From Spirochaetota bacterium (lineage in GTDB: Bacteria; Spirochaetota; UBA4802; UBA5550): a DNA stretch of 10,821 bases. Below, piece after piece: positions 1 through 8,200 of this stretch. The stretch lies in the NCBI GenBank assembly GCA_022704585.1, contig JAKJGD010000026.1, positions 1 through 10,821 on the forward strand, in the 5' to 3' direction. The translations under genes were made by a program, and so were the position numbers. Below the pieces are notes generated by a model, which saw nothing but the letters and a program-made list of their open reading frames with translations, was not told where the DNA came from and did no database searches. Position 1 is the stretch's first letter, and each line of letters opens with the position of its first letter.

Positions 1-1791
1 TCCGACATCAGCGGCGTACCGAGCATCGGCATAACCTATAAGTACGACGACTACAATAACACGATCACCGAGCAGATATCGAGCTATGATGTCACCCGCA
101 ACAAGACCCAGACCAACCACGCGCCGGTCATACATTACAGGCAGATCATCGACAGGTTTCTCTGGGGGAAGGTGACCGCAGAGCTCTACCTTGATATGCT
201 GTTTAAAAAGGAAAAAATAAACCGTAAATCGTACGAGGTGACGGTGAAAGACCTGGCGTCACTTGCGTCCCTGCTCGAGATTGAAAAGCGGCAGCGTACG
301 GACGCCCGGTTCAGCATCGATTATCTGCACCGATATTTTTATGTTCGTCCCGCGTTCCAGGTTGGCTCGGAGGAAGTCGTGTCATGGCTGGGAAAGTCAG
401 GAGTGAACAGCACGGAGATACTCTGTAACCTGAACGGCGATTTCCATTTTCCCTTCGTGTACAATAAAAACTGCAAGTTCGTCGAGCGCACCAAGGTGTT
501 CGCCCTTTCGGCCGGCCTCAGCGATTTCACCTATATAGCGCCCGGATACAAGGTGGATATCCAGTATTTTGAAAACAATTTTCATGATTACGATCTTCTC
601 AAAGAACCGTTGCGGGGTTATAAAAGAGGGAAGGACGCCCGCACCCTTCTGGGCACCGGCATTGATATCCCGGTCTATCTCCACAAGGTGAAGGCGCTCA
701 AGTTTTTCAGGACGCTTTCGTTGAGCTACAATCGCTCGCTTTATTTCACCGAAAAGAATGTCCCCTACGAGGGCGAGCGGCACGACCCGCTGAAAGAGCG
801 GTTCGGCATGAGCAGGACGGTACCCGGGCAGGCAAATGCCGCCTTCAACATCTTCAAATATTACCCTTTCTGTTTTTTCCTTGGCAGGAAAAATTATGCA
901 CGGGGGCGCGATTACGTCCATACCACGATGAACCTCCCGGTCCTCTACGCCAACGGGAAAGTGACCGAGGACTATGAAAACACCCTGAGGCTCCTGGATA
1001 ATTTCGCCGCGAACTGGCAGGTGGACCTGGGCAAGATTACCGTCACGTCAATCGGGGGCCTGAACCAGGTCTGCGAGCGTCAGAGCGTGTATGGCGTTCC
1101 AAACCAGGTGGTCACGGCTAATTTCGATCTGGCTGTTACCTATGACCTCATGAAGCTCATGGGCTTCTGGTTTTTCAGGCCGAACAAGGAGGGGCTTCCC
1201 TACCATGCTGCCTTCATGACGACAGGCTACAAGTTCGAAACCAATATGCTCATCACGCAGAATATAGAAGAACAGGTCCACACGCCGACGGCCGGACTGA
1301 GCTTCAAGCGGGACCGTGCCAGCCTGAGCTTCGAGTTCGGCGTTAATCTAAGAAAGCGGCACAGCAAGCCGTACATTTCGCTCAATCTCCTGAAGCGCTC
1401 CTACAAGGACCAGGTGTACATTGACAACATGGCCCAGTACGTGCTGTTCAAGAAGACGGATACCGGCTACAGCTTTAATATATTTTTCCAGACCGATGTG
1501 CAGTGGATTTTCAAGATATTCTCGCGCTTTTACCGCCTTGCGGCGTTTCCGATCTACACGCTTGAGTACACGATGAAACTTAACCGTTACGATTACGCCC
1601 TCACTGTGTCGCCGGAGCCGTATGACCTGCACCTGATCGCCAGCAAGCTCACCCTCGATCTGCATAAAAATGTCCAGGGAGGGTTCAGCTCGCGGTTCGC
1701 GGTTGAGCAGTACCGGAACCGGTACACGGGCAACGTCCGGAAGGAGATTTTTTCAGTCGAAGTGGGGGCTCATTTCACCCTTCTCTTCTGA
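1..1791 (+). CDS. Large outer-membrane beta-barrel-like protein, 5' truncated by the window edge
   Basis: The reading frame is open from the first base of the window, with 57 sense codons before the first internal GTG at 172. The gene therefore begins upstream and 596 C-terminal residues are visible. I do not recognise the family. The visible part is rich in Tyr, Phe and alternating polar/hydrophobic stretches and has no long hydrophobic helix, as expected of beta-strands. The last residues (VGAHFTLLF) end in Phe with hydrophobic residues at -3, -5, -7 and -9, which matches the C-terminal signature recognised by the BAM insertion machinery. No catalytic motif is apparent. The size and style would fit an LptD-like or other large barrel, but no diagnostic LptD motif is visible. 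It converges with the DHH phosphoesterase gene, with 7 bp between the two stop codons and no convincing terminator. Barrel nature is likely; function is unknown. Confidence 0.75.
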   Translation, partial: SDISGVPSIGITYKYDDYNNTITEQISSYDVTRNKTQTNHAPVIHYRQIIDRFLWGKVTAELYLDMLFKKEKINRKSYEVTVKDLASLASLLEIEKRQRTDARFSIDYLHRYFYVRPAFQVGSEEVVSWLGKSGVNSTEILCNLNGDFHFPFVYNKNCKFVERTKVFALSAGLSDFTYIAPGYKVDIQYFENNFHDYDLLKEPLRGYKRGKDARTLLGTGIDIPVYLHKVKALKFFRTLSLSYNRSLYFTEKNVPYEGERHDPLKERFGMSRTVPGQANAAFNIFKYYPFCFFLGRKNYARGRDYVHTTMNLPVLYANGKVTEDYENTLRLLDNFAANWQVDLGKITVTSIGGLNQVCERQSVYGVPNQVVTANFDLAVTYDLMKLMGFWFFRPNKEGLPYHAAFMTTGYKFETNMLITQNIEEQVHTPTAGLSFKRDRASLSFEFGVNLRKRHSKPYISLNLLKRSYKDQVYIDNMAQYVLFKKTDTGYSFNIFFQTDVQWIFKIFSRFYRLAAFPIYTLEYTMKLNRYDYALTVSPEPYDLHLIASKLTLDLHKNVQGGFSSRFAVEQYRNRYTGNVRKEIFSVEVGAHFTLLF

Positions 1792-1798
1792 CGGGACC

Positions 1799-2884
1799 TC
1801 AGCCAAGGCTGCGCCTGATCCTGTTCCTGAGCTTGTTGTAGAATCCCTTCAGCTCGGTGATGTACATCCCGTCCCTGCTCTTTTTAAGGACCTCGATCGT
1901 GGTGAGCCGGATCACGTCCCAGAGAAGGGCGCGATCCGGGCAACGCGAGAAATAATCCATGTTGATCTGGTAGGCTCCCTTGAATTTCCGTGCGCCGCCT
2001 TCCGCCGTGATGGCCTTGATGACATCGTTCAGGTTGAGGACGTCGCTTGACGACCTGAGCGACGCATCGAGGGTGAGGCGGCTACCCTCCTCGCTCTCGA
2101 TTGCCGCGAACACGATGACCGTCTGATACTTTTCCCGCTTCAGCAGAAAGTCGGCGATGACCGCGATGCTGTCCCTGTTGTCGGCGCTGATGTAGCCCAG
2201 GCCGGCAATGAGCCAGTCCTTGTGCGCGACCTTGACGCGGATGGCGGTTTTGATGAGCTCAAGAGTCTCGCGGGACAGGGGGGTCGAGCTGATTTTATTG
2301 AAAGCCTCGTGGTCGGAATAGGCCGAGAGGTAGTCGAGCGCCTCGTAATCGAGCCTGCCTGCATGAGAATACTTGTCCGTGTCCGTGTAGATGCCGTACA
2401 GCAGGGCCGTGTAAACCGGCACCATGTCCGCGGGCTCGAGCTTCTCTTTCATCTCTTTGAGCAGCAGTGCGATAATGGAGCTGGTCGATCCCGCGTCGGT
2501 GTTTCTCAGCGAGAAATCGGCACGTGCCTCTCCGCCGTCATCCTCGTGGTGATCGATAAACACGGCGCAGGGCAGGTCGCCGGCGATTTCATGCGCCGCG
2601 GGCGACTGGAAATCGGTCACGATGTACGCGTCAAAATGGCGGACGTCCGGGAGATCGGGTGAAAATCGTATGGGTATATCCAGCGTGGTGATGAATGTGC
2701 GGTTTTCGGGGAGAGACACTTTTTTAACGGAGATGATGGTGCTGTCCACTCCCAGCCGCTTGCAGAGAGCGCTTATCGCGAACGATGACGCTATGGCGTC
2801 GGGGTCGGGTGAGCCCTTGATGACGATCAGGATGTTGCGGTATTTCCTGATGGATGCCGCCAGCGCGATGGAGGATGCTTCCAC
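1799..2884 (-). CDS. DHH-family phosphoesterase (NrnA/RecJ-like fold) with altered motifs
   Basis: This 361-residue protein, about the length of NrnA-type oligoribonuclease/pAp-phosphatases, carries the DHH motifs in order. Motif I is SPDPDAIASS (D27, D29), then VTDF (D91), the signature DHH (D111-H113) and YGIYTDTDKY (D168). A DHHA1-like C-terminal half follows, with LRS at 276-278 and a GG-containing loop near 296. Family members hydrolyse nano-RNA, pAp or cyclic dinucleotide products using two Mn ions in the cytoplasm. Two positions are unusual. The motif I histidine (HxxPDxD) is Lys23 here, and the usual GGGH of DHHA1 reads GGARKF. The substrate therefore cannot be assigned; a non-canonical DHH subfamily is possible. 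The start is GTG at 2884, preceded at 6 nt by GAGGG. That RBS overlaps the stop codon of the upstream phosphatase gene, so the two are probably translationally coupled. Confidence 0.85.
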   Translation of the reverse strand: MEASSIALAASIRKYRNILIVIKGSPDPDAIASSFAISALCKRLGVDSTIISVKKVSLPENRTFITTLDIPIRFSPDLPDVRHFDAYIVTDFQSPAAHEIAGDLPCAVFIDHHEDDGGEARADFSLRNTDAGSTSSIIALLLKEMKEKLEPADMVPVYTALLYGIYTDTDKYSHAGRLDYEALDYLSAYSDHEAFNKISSTPLSRETLELIKTAIRVKVAHKDWLIAGLGYISADNRDSIAVIADFLLKREKYQTVIVFAAIESEEGSRLTLDASLRSSSDVLNLNDVIKAITAEGGARKFKGAYQINMDYFSRCPDRALLWDVIRLTTIEVLKKSRDGMYITELKGFYNKLRNRIRRSLG

Positions 2885-2893
2885 GGCAGGCCC

Positions 2894-5035
2894 TCACTGG
2901 TACTTGAAGATTATGAGGCTGACGTCTCTCGCCTGTTTTTTATCCTTGGTAAACCGGCGCAGGTCTTCGTAGAGGGCGCGTGTCAGATCCGCGGGGGCCC
3001 GGCCGTGGCTGCGCCTTATCGCCTGCCTGACCCGCTCCAGTGAATATTCCTCGCCCGCCCCGTTCGTTGCAGCTACAAGGCCGTCGGAATAGAGCATGCC
3101 GTAACTTCCCGGGGCCATGAGTATTTTTTTCGACTCGTACCGGGACATGCGATCAGCCCCGATCGGGGCGCCGCCAGTGTCAAAGGGGATGAAGGTGTCG
3201 TTGTCCGGGTTGTAGACGATCATCGGTTTGTAGCCCGCGCTTGAGTAGCTCACTTCACCGGAGGAGGAAAGAGCAGCGCAGTAGGCCGTGGCCCGCCTGT
3301 CTGAAAAGCGCGACGTGGCGATAACCCAGTTCATGGTGGATAGCACCCGGTCCGGCGATCCGAAGATTTTGGCCGGGGTGTGCATAACCGTATACAACTC
3401 GAGTGAGATGAGAGCCGAATCGATCCCGGCGTACGACGAATCCGCGAGGAACAGGGTAATCGTATCTCCGCCGGTCATGATGGAATCAAAATAATCGCCC
3501 CCGTTGGGGGAGCTGTCGATATAGAGCGAGCTCACGCGGAAGCCTTTTATCTGTCCCATGCTCTCGGGAATAATCCTCTTTTTTATCGTGCCGACCACCA
3601 TCTGGTCATGATCGAGAACCTGCGTATCCCTGACCTGTTCCAGCAACAGGGTGTTTGCCAGGTACTGCTGGAACTGTATCCGGTAGAGCTCGAGCGAGGA
3701 AATAAGGCCCTTGGTGTATATCCTGATCCCCTTCAGCGGACCGAGGGCCAGCAGACCTATGATCTGGTTATCGGGGTTGATGAAGGGGAGGATCAGTTCG
3801 ATCTTGTTGCGATCGAAAAAATCAAGGACTGCGTCGCGGGAGTCCCGGAATTCCGAGGCATAGTAGACCACCGGTTTGTAGAGAAGAGCCTGCTCGCGCC
3901 CCAGGACCTTCATGAGGGCGCTGTCCGGGCTGATCTCCGCGTCGGCCGTGTCGCCGCCGATGCCGTGGAACAGGGTGAATTTCTTTTCACGGGTATTCAG
4001 AATGTATAAATGGGCTCCTGATATATCGAAGGCCTCGGCCACCCCGTTGACAAGAGCGGTAACGATCTCCTGCCATTTTTTTTCCTCCCGGCCGCCGGTT
4101 TCGAAGGGCCGCCCGAACAGTTCGTCGACGATTTCGTTCATCCGCCGGGCCCCGCGCTGAAACAGGGACTCGATCCGGGGGCGGAGATATTTGAATACCA
4201 GGAACTGGTAGAGGAACAGGACCAGGGCGATCCCCACAGGGTGGATCGGCTCGGCCAGGTATTCATATGTATTGAATTTAAGCAGCAGCATGACTGGTAC
4301 AAAGAGCAGCACGAAGACCAGCAGCCAGAAAACGCCCGTGGAAAAGAATTTTTTCAGGTCTATGGTCTTTACGTTAGTCGCCGCGTAATTCATTATGATG
4401 AGCATCAGCGGCAGGGGAACCAGTATCCCGATGTTCCGGAGCCGGTCATAGGCCTGAAAATAGGGTAAATAGACAGACAACGTCATGAGGACAATAACAA
4501 GTGTGCCCATGCTGGCGCAGAGGTAGAAGAGATCGTCCCTGACAGCCCGGTACTCGTGCTGAAAGGCCCGGTATCCAACCAGGGAGATGGCTACCAGGAG
4601 ATACGCCGTCAGTGCAGTAAGATAGACCGGGTATCCGGGCACGAAAGAGGCCCGGCCCGTACCGCCGCCCGCTTCGGAAATGATGTAATCTGTTGCGACT
4701 GTTGCGATGCACAGAATGTAACCGGGAAAGCTTCCGACAAGGGAGATGAGTAGATGTCTTGGCTTGATATACGGATACAGGACAAGGAACCCGGTTATCA
4801 GGGTCGATATCAGCAGCAGCAGGGCTGTTTCGATTTTAAATGTCAGCACCCGGGAGACTGGCAATTGCTCGACGAGGTCGAGCCCGATGCAGACGAACAA
4901 CGGCATCGAGGCAAGGGCTACGATTGAGAACATCAGGTTTGCGGTTGTGCGGGATTTTTTAAATATATTATAGAAAAATATAACCAGCGATACCAGTGCC
5001 GCGCATCCGGCGAGTATTAATTCCAGGTATACCAA
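2894..5035 (-). CDS. Polytopic membrane sensor with GAF and SpoIIE/RsbU-type PP2C phosphatase domain
   Basis: Numbering is from the longest frame (TTG at 5062). About nine hydrophobic segments lie between residues 12 and 292 (near 14-32, 42-60, 78-97, 103-125, 147-164, 180-202, 211-227, 243-262, 274-292), resembling the 7TM input regions of histidine kinases. A GAF-like domain spans about 330-480 and a PPM/SpoIIE phosphatase about 500-722. The acidic metal ligands of the PP2C fold are present: GGDYFD (D523), LADSSYAG (D541), YSDG (D660) and ARDVSL (D713). The motif usually reading ADVSGHG is ADSSYAG, a mild divergence. Known relatives dephosphorylate STAS-domain anti-anti-sigma factors; no such partner is in the window. 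I prefer the TTG start at 5035, because AAAGGA (5048-5043) sits 7 nt before it, whereas the TTG at 5062 has no Shine-Dalgarno and abuts a hairpin. This gives 713 residues. It is the first gene of an operon with the DHH phosphoesterase. Confidence 0.88.
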   Translation of the reverse strand: MVYLELILAGCAALVSLVIFFYNIFKKSRTTANLMFSIVALASMPLFVCIGLDLVEQLPVSRVLTFKIETALLLLISTLITGFLVLYPYIKPRHLLISLVGSFPGYILCIATVATDYIISEAGGGTGRASFVPGYPVYLTALTAYLLVAISLVGYRAFQHEYRAVRDDLFYLCASMGTLVIVLMTLSVYLPYFQAYDRLRNIGILVPLPLMLIIMNYAATNVKTIDLKKFFSTGVFWLLVFVLLFVPVMLLLKFNTYEYLAEPIHPVGIALVLFLYQFLVFKYLRPRIESLFQRGARRMNEIVDELFGRPFETGGREEKKWQEIVTALVNGVAEAFDISGAHLYILNTREKKFTLFHGIGGDTADAEISPDSALMKVLGREQALLYKPVVYYASEFRDSRDAVLDFFDRNKIELILPFINPDNQIIGLLALGPLKGIRIYTKGLISSLELYRIQFQQYLANTLLLEQVRDTQVLDHDQMVVGTIKKRIIPESMGQIKGFRVSSLYIDSSPNGGDYFDSIMTGGDTITLFLADSSYAGIDSALISLELYTVMHTPAKIFGSPDRVLSTMNWVIATSRFSDRRATAYCAALSSSGEVSYSSAGYKPMIVYNPDNDTFIPFDTGGAPIGADRMSRYESKKILMAPGSYGMLYSDGLVAATNGAGEEYSLERVRQAIRRSHGRAPADLTRALYEDLRRFTKDKKQARDVSLIIFKYQ

Positions 5036-5042
5036 GGCTGCA

Positions 5043-5048
5043 TCCTTT
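5043..5048 (-). promoter_or_regulatory. Ribosome binding site deciding the phosphatase start
   Basis: On the minus strand AAAGGA precedes the TTG at 5035 by 7 nt. The alternative in-frame TTG at 5062 has no purine-rich element before it. This favours initiation at 5035 from a rare TTG codon, which usually means modest expression. Confidence 0.55.
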
Positions 5049-5064
5049 GCTAAATGATTCAATG

Positions 5065-5093
5065 CCGTCGGTTCCGGCCGCGTGCGGCGACGG
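5065..5093 (-). promoter_or_regulatory. GC-rich hairpin in the leader of the phosphatase mRNA
   Basis: One continuous arm (5085-5093, CGGCGACGG on the plus strand) can pair with CCGTC (5065-5069) and GCCG (5077-5080). The left arm is interrupted by a 7-nt bulge, and the loop is 4 nt. Read on the minus strand, the hairpin lies downstream of the predicted transcription start and about 17 nt before the Shine-Dalgarno of the 5035 start. There is no following U-run, so it is not a plain terminator. It may be a structured leader or chance pairing in GC-rich DNA. Confidence 0.3.
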
Positions 5094-5118
5094 GGCGATG
5101 GCGTTACATAAATACGAG

Positions 5119-5146
5119 ATAATACCGGTAGCGACTATTATTTCAA
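5119..5146 (-). promoter_or_regulatory. Sigma70-like promoter for the phosphatase-DHH operon
   Basis: On the minus strand a -35 box TTGAAA (5146-5141) and a -10 box TATTAT (5124-5119) are separated by 16 bp. Each matches the consensus at 5 of 6 positions. Transcription would begin near 5112, giving a leader of roughly 75 nt to the TTG at 5035. This is the best-formed promoter in the window. Confidence 0.6.
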
Positions 5147-5156
5147 GTAATTATCT

Positions 5157-5177
5157 GGCATGCATTTAAAAAATGCC
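5157..5177. repeat. Palindrome in the divergent promoter region, candidate operator
   Basis: GCATTT (5162-5167) and AAATGC (5171-5176) form a perfect 6-bp inverted repeat around AAA. An overlapping alternative pairs GGCAT (5157-5161) with ATGCC (5173-5177). It lies upstream of the -35 of the leftward promoter and just upstream of the expected -35 position of the rightward one. A regulator bound here could affect both transcripts. The site does not match the published LytTR direct-repeat consensus. Confidence 0.4.
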
Positions 5178-5200
5178 CAAACCGAAATCCAGGGGATTTT

Positions 5201-5206
5201 TATAAA
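5201..5206 (+). promoter_or_regulatory. Candidate -10 box for the sensor kinase operon
   Basis: TATAAA lies in an AT-rich stretch (5196-5213) about 85 bp before the kinase start. No TTGACA-like hexamer is present 16-18 bp upstream, where the sequence is CCAAACC. If used, this promoter would probably need an activator, and the palindrome at 5157-5177 is well placed for one. Tentative. Confidence 0.35.
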
Positions 5207-5281
5207 AAATTTTGTCATGGAACCGGGGTGGGCGCTACTTCATACTATGCCGGCTTCGTCGTATCTGTAACCGCCGGTCGT

Positions 5282-5285
5282 GAGG
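5282..5285 (+). promoter_or_regulatory. Ribosome binding site deciding the sensor kinase start
   Basis: GAGG followed by AAGG lies 5 nt before the GTG at 5291. Starting there puts a basic-hydrophobic signal sequence at the very N-terminus. The longer in-frame GTG at 5228 has no clear Shine-Dalgarno and would add 21 residues before the signal. Confidence 0.6.
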
Positions 5286-5290
5286 AAGGT

Positions 5291-8200
5291 GTGAAAAAAT
5301 CAGTTATTCGCAGACTAATGGTGGGGCTTGTTTTCGCAGTGATTGCTGTTGTAACGACCGCGTCCTGTTCCTGCGGTCTGCCGGAAAGCGAACTGCGGGA
5401 GGCGGTCCGTGGCCGGCTTGATCTCAGGAAGTGGGACTGCAATCGGGACGGCCCCGTTGAGCTCAGCGGGGACTGGGAGTTCCACTGGGGCGTACTTGTG
5501 GAACCGGACCGGTTAGATGAGCGCGTGCAGTGCAGCAGTTACCTGCGCGTGCCTGGATTGTGGAACGGACGGATCGAGCAGGGGCGACTGCTCTCAGGAG
5601 ACGGCTGTGCCACGTATCGTCTTTCGATCATGCTCCCTGCTGCCGTGTCCGGAACCGGGATGAAGCGCCTTGCGGTCATGGTTCCCGACCTTGGCACCGC
5701 ATACAGGCTATACCTGGACGGTGTGCCGGCAGGGGCCGGCGGCGTAGTCGGCGAATCGACACGGATTGCCCGTCCCGGCTATCGTCCGGATGTGTACGAG
5801 TTTGTCCCGGCCGGGGACCGGCTTGACATTGTTCTCCAGATATCAAATTTCCATCACCGGAAGGGTGGAGCGTGGGAAAAAATTGTCATGGGCCCCGGAC
5901 CGGTGATCCGGGACATGCGGGAGAAGAGGCTCGTGCGGGATTTTTTTCTTTTTGGATCGATATTCATAATCGGGATATATCACCTTGTCCTTTTTGTGAT
6001 GCGGAAAAAGGAACGCTCCTATCTGTTCTTCGGGCTTTTCTGCCTGCTTATTGCCGTAAGGATTCTTGCCACAGGAAACTACTATGTCCTGAAGCTCATT
6101 CCCGGCATGTCCTGGGAATCTGTTATCGGTGCTGAATACCTTTCGTTTTACGCAGCCGTCCCCGTATTTTTCCTCTTCATGGGTTCCCTGTTTCCAGCGG
6201 AGTTCCCGCTCCGCGCCCTCCGTTTTGCGACGGCTGCCGGTGCAGTTTTTTGCGGTACCGTTCTGCTCCTTCCGCCCCGGCTCTATACCCATACCATGCA
6301 GGCATACCAGGTCCTCTCAACCCTTATGAGCCTGTTCGGATTTGCGGCACTGGTCCTCGCAATGCTCCGGAAGAGAGAAGGCGCCGTCACCTTTTTTGCC
6401 GGTTTCGTGATCCTCTTCATCACCGTGATCAACGATTTTCTCCAGAGCAACCTGATGGCGGAGAGCGGCTACCTCGTGCCGTTCGGTCTGTTCGTCTTCA
6501 TTTTTTCCCAGTCTTTTCTTCTCTCGGTCCGGTTTTCCAGGGCCTATGATGCGGTTGAAAAGCTTTCGGACGAGCTTGACCGTAAACATTCGAGGCTTGC
6601 CGAGATCAGCGCCCTGAAAGACGAGTTCCTGGCCGCCATTTCCCACGAGATCAGGACGCCGCTCAACGGCATAATCGGGCTGGCCGAGTCGATGATCGAC
6701 GGCCGGCAGGGCCTGATGGGCCTGGAAGCGCGTTACAATCTTGGGCTGATATCGGCAAGCTGCCGCAGGCTCGCGCGTCTGGTCAATGACATCATCGATG
6801 CTTCGAGGCTCCGCAATCACGATCTTGTGCTGTGCCGGGGGCCGGTTGACATGAGGACCGTGGCTGATATCGTTTTGGCGCTTGCACGGCCCCTGACGGG
6901 ATTGCGGAAAATCGAGCTGTTCAATTCTATTATTCCGGGTGGACCGCCGGTCAACGCGGACGAAAACAGGATCCAGCAGGTACTTCATACCATCGTGGCG
7001 AATGCCATAACCCGAACCGATTCAGGTCATGTAACGGTGTCGTCCCGGGTGGCGGCCGGCCATGATAGCTCCGGCGGAATCATGGAGATTGCCGTAACTG
7101 ATTCGGGGAGGAAGATAGCCGTAGACGGCGAGCCTGACCTGCTGCACGACGGCGGTGGCCGGCCGGCGGGCAGTTCCGGTATCGGGCTGTCCGTAGCGCG
7201 CCAGATCGTCGAGCTCCACGCCGGAACGATGCGGATTGAACAAGCGGCCCCGGGCGCGCGTTTTTCCTTTACGCTCCCGCTGTATGAAGGCGGCGAGTCG
7301 GCCGTGGCTGAGACGCCCCGCTCTTTGCCGGTCTATCCGGTGATGCAGGACGCCGTGAGAACCGGGACCGGTACGGGGCATGGCATGCCGTTGCCACCGA
7401 CCGGCGCCGCCGGCCACATCCTGATAGTCGACGATGATGCCATGGACCGCCAGGTGATGGGCCATTACCTGGCGGCAGGGGATTTTACCGCGATCGCTGC
7501 CGCCGGCGGTACCGAGGCCCTCGAAAAGCTGGGACGCGGCGCCTTTGATCTGGTTCTTCTCGACATCATGATGCCGGGCATCTCGGGGTACGATCTTTGC
7601 CGGGAGATACGGAAGCGTTTCTCGCTCCACGAGCTTCCGGTTCTCGTTCTCACCGCCCGATACGGCATTGCGGGCCTGGTCGCCGGGTTCGAGAGCGGCG
7701 CGAACGATTACCTGGTCAAGCCGATCCATCGCGAAGAGCTGCTCGCCAGGGTGCGGACCCTCGTTTCACTGAAACGCGCAGTTCGCGACCATGACGAGGC
7801 AAAATATAAATTATTACAGGAACGGATGAACCCGCATTTCCTGTTCAATGCCCTGAACACGGTGCATGCGCTCATCAGGAGGGACCACGAGCTGGCGGAC
7901 CAGGCGGTCATCCGGCTCGCGGACAATTACCGGTTTTTAATAGAGCACTCCTTCCTGACGATGGTGCCTTTTGACGAGGAGTGGCGGTTCGTGGAGAACT
8001 ATCTCGAGCTGGAGGAGCTCCGTTTCCGCGATTCCCTGGCTGTCAGCATGGAGAGGGAGGGTGATTTTTCCGGTATCAGCATTCCTCCGCTGACGATACA
8101 GCCGCTGGTGGAGAACGCACTGAAACACGGCGTGCAAAAGCGGGGAGGGCAGGGCTCGGTGAGCGTTTGTGCCATGACTGCCGGGGGAAGGGTCACCATT

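Noticed and set aside
1788..1815. Bidirectional terminator between the convergent genes
   Set aside because: Only a 5-bp CAGCC/GGCTG repeat with a 2-nt gap is present, within coding sequence and without T-runs.
1670..2050. Plus-strand open frame bridging the convergent gene ends
   Set aside because: It overlaps the real C-termini of both the barrel-like protein and the DHH enzyme and has no Shine-Dalgarno or motif.
5228..5290. Longer start (GTG 5228) for the sensor kinase
   Set aside because: It has no good Shine-Dalgarno and would bury the signal sequence 21 residues in; GTG 5291 has GAGG at 5 nt.
5299..5307. TCAGTTATT as a LytTR half-site near the kinase start
   Set aside because: It mismatches the [TA][AC][CA]GTTN[AG][TG] consensus at one position, lies inside the coding sequence and has no second copy at the expected spacing.
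5843..6292. Minus-strand open frame of 149 codons inside the sensor kinase gene
   Set aside because: It lies opposite the conserved 7TMR-DISM coding region, has a low-complexity charged composition and no domain. It is a shadow frame of GC-rich coding DNA.
6317..6988. Minus-strand open frame of 223 codons opposite HisKA
   Set aside because: It is antisense to conserved coding sequence and no protein features are visible in it.
7022..7729. Minus-strand open frame of 235 codons opposite the HATPase and receiver of the kinase
   Set aside because: The plus strand encodes recognisable kinase and receiver motifs throughout, and the antisense product is Arg/His/Gly-rich with no motif.
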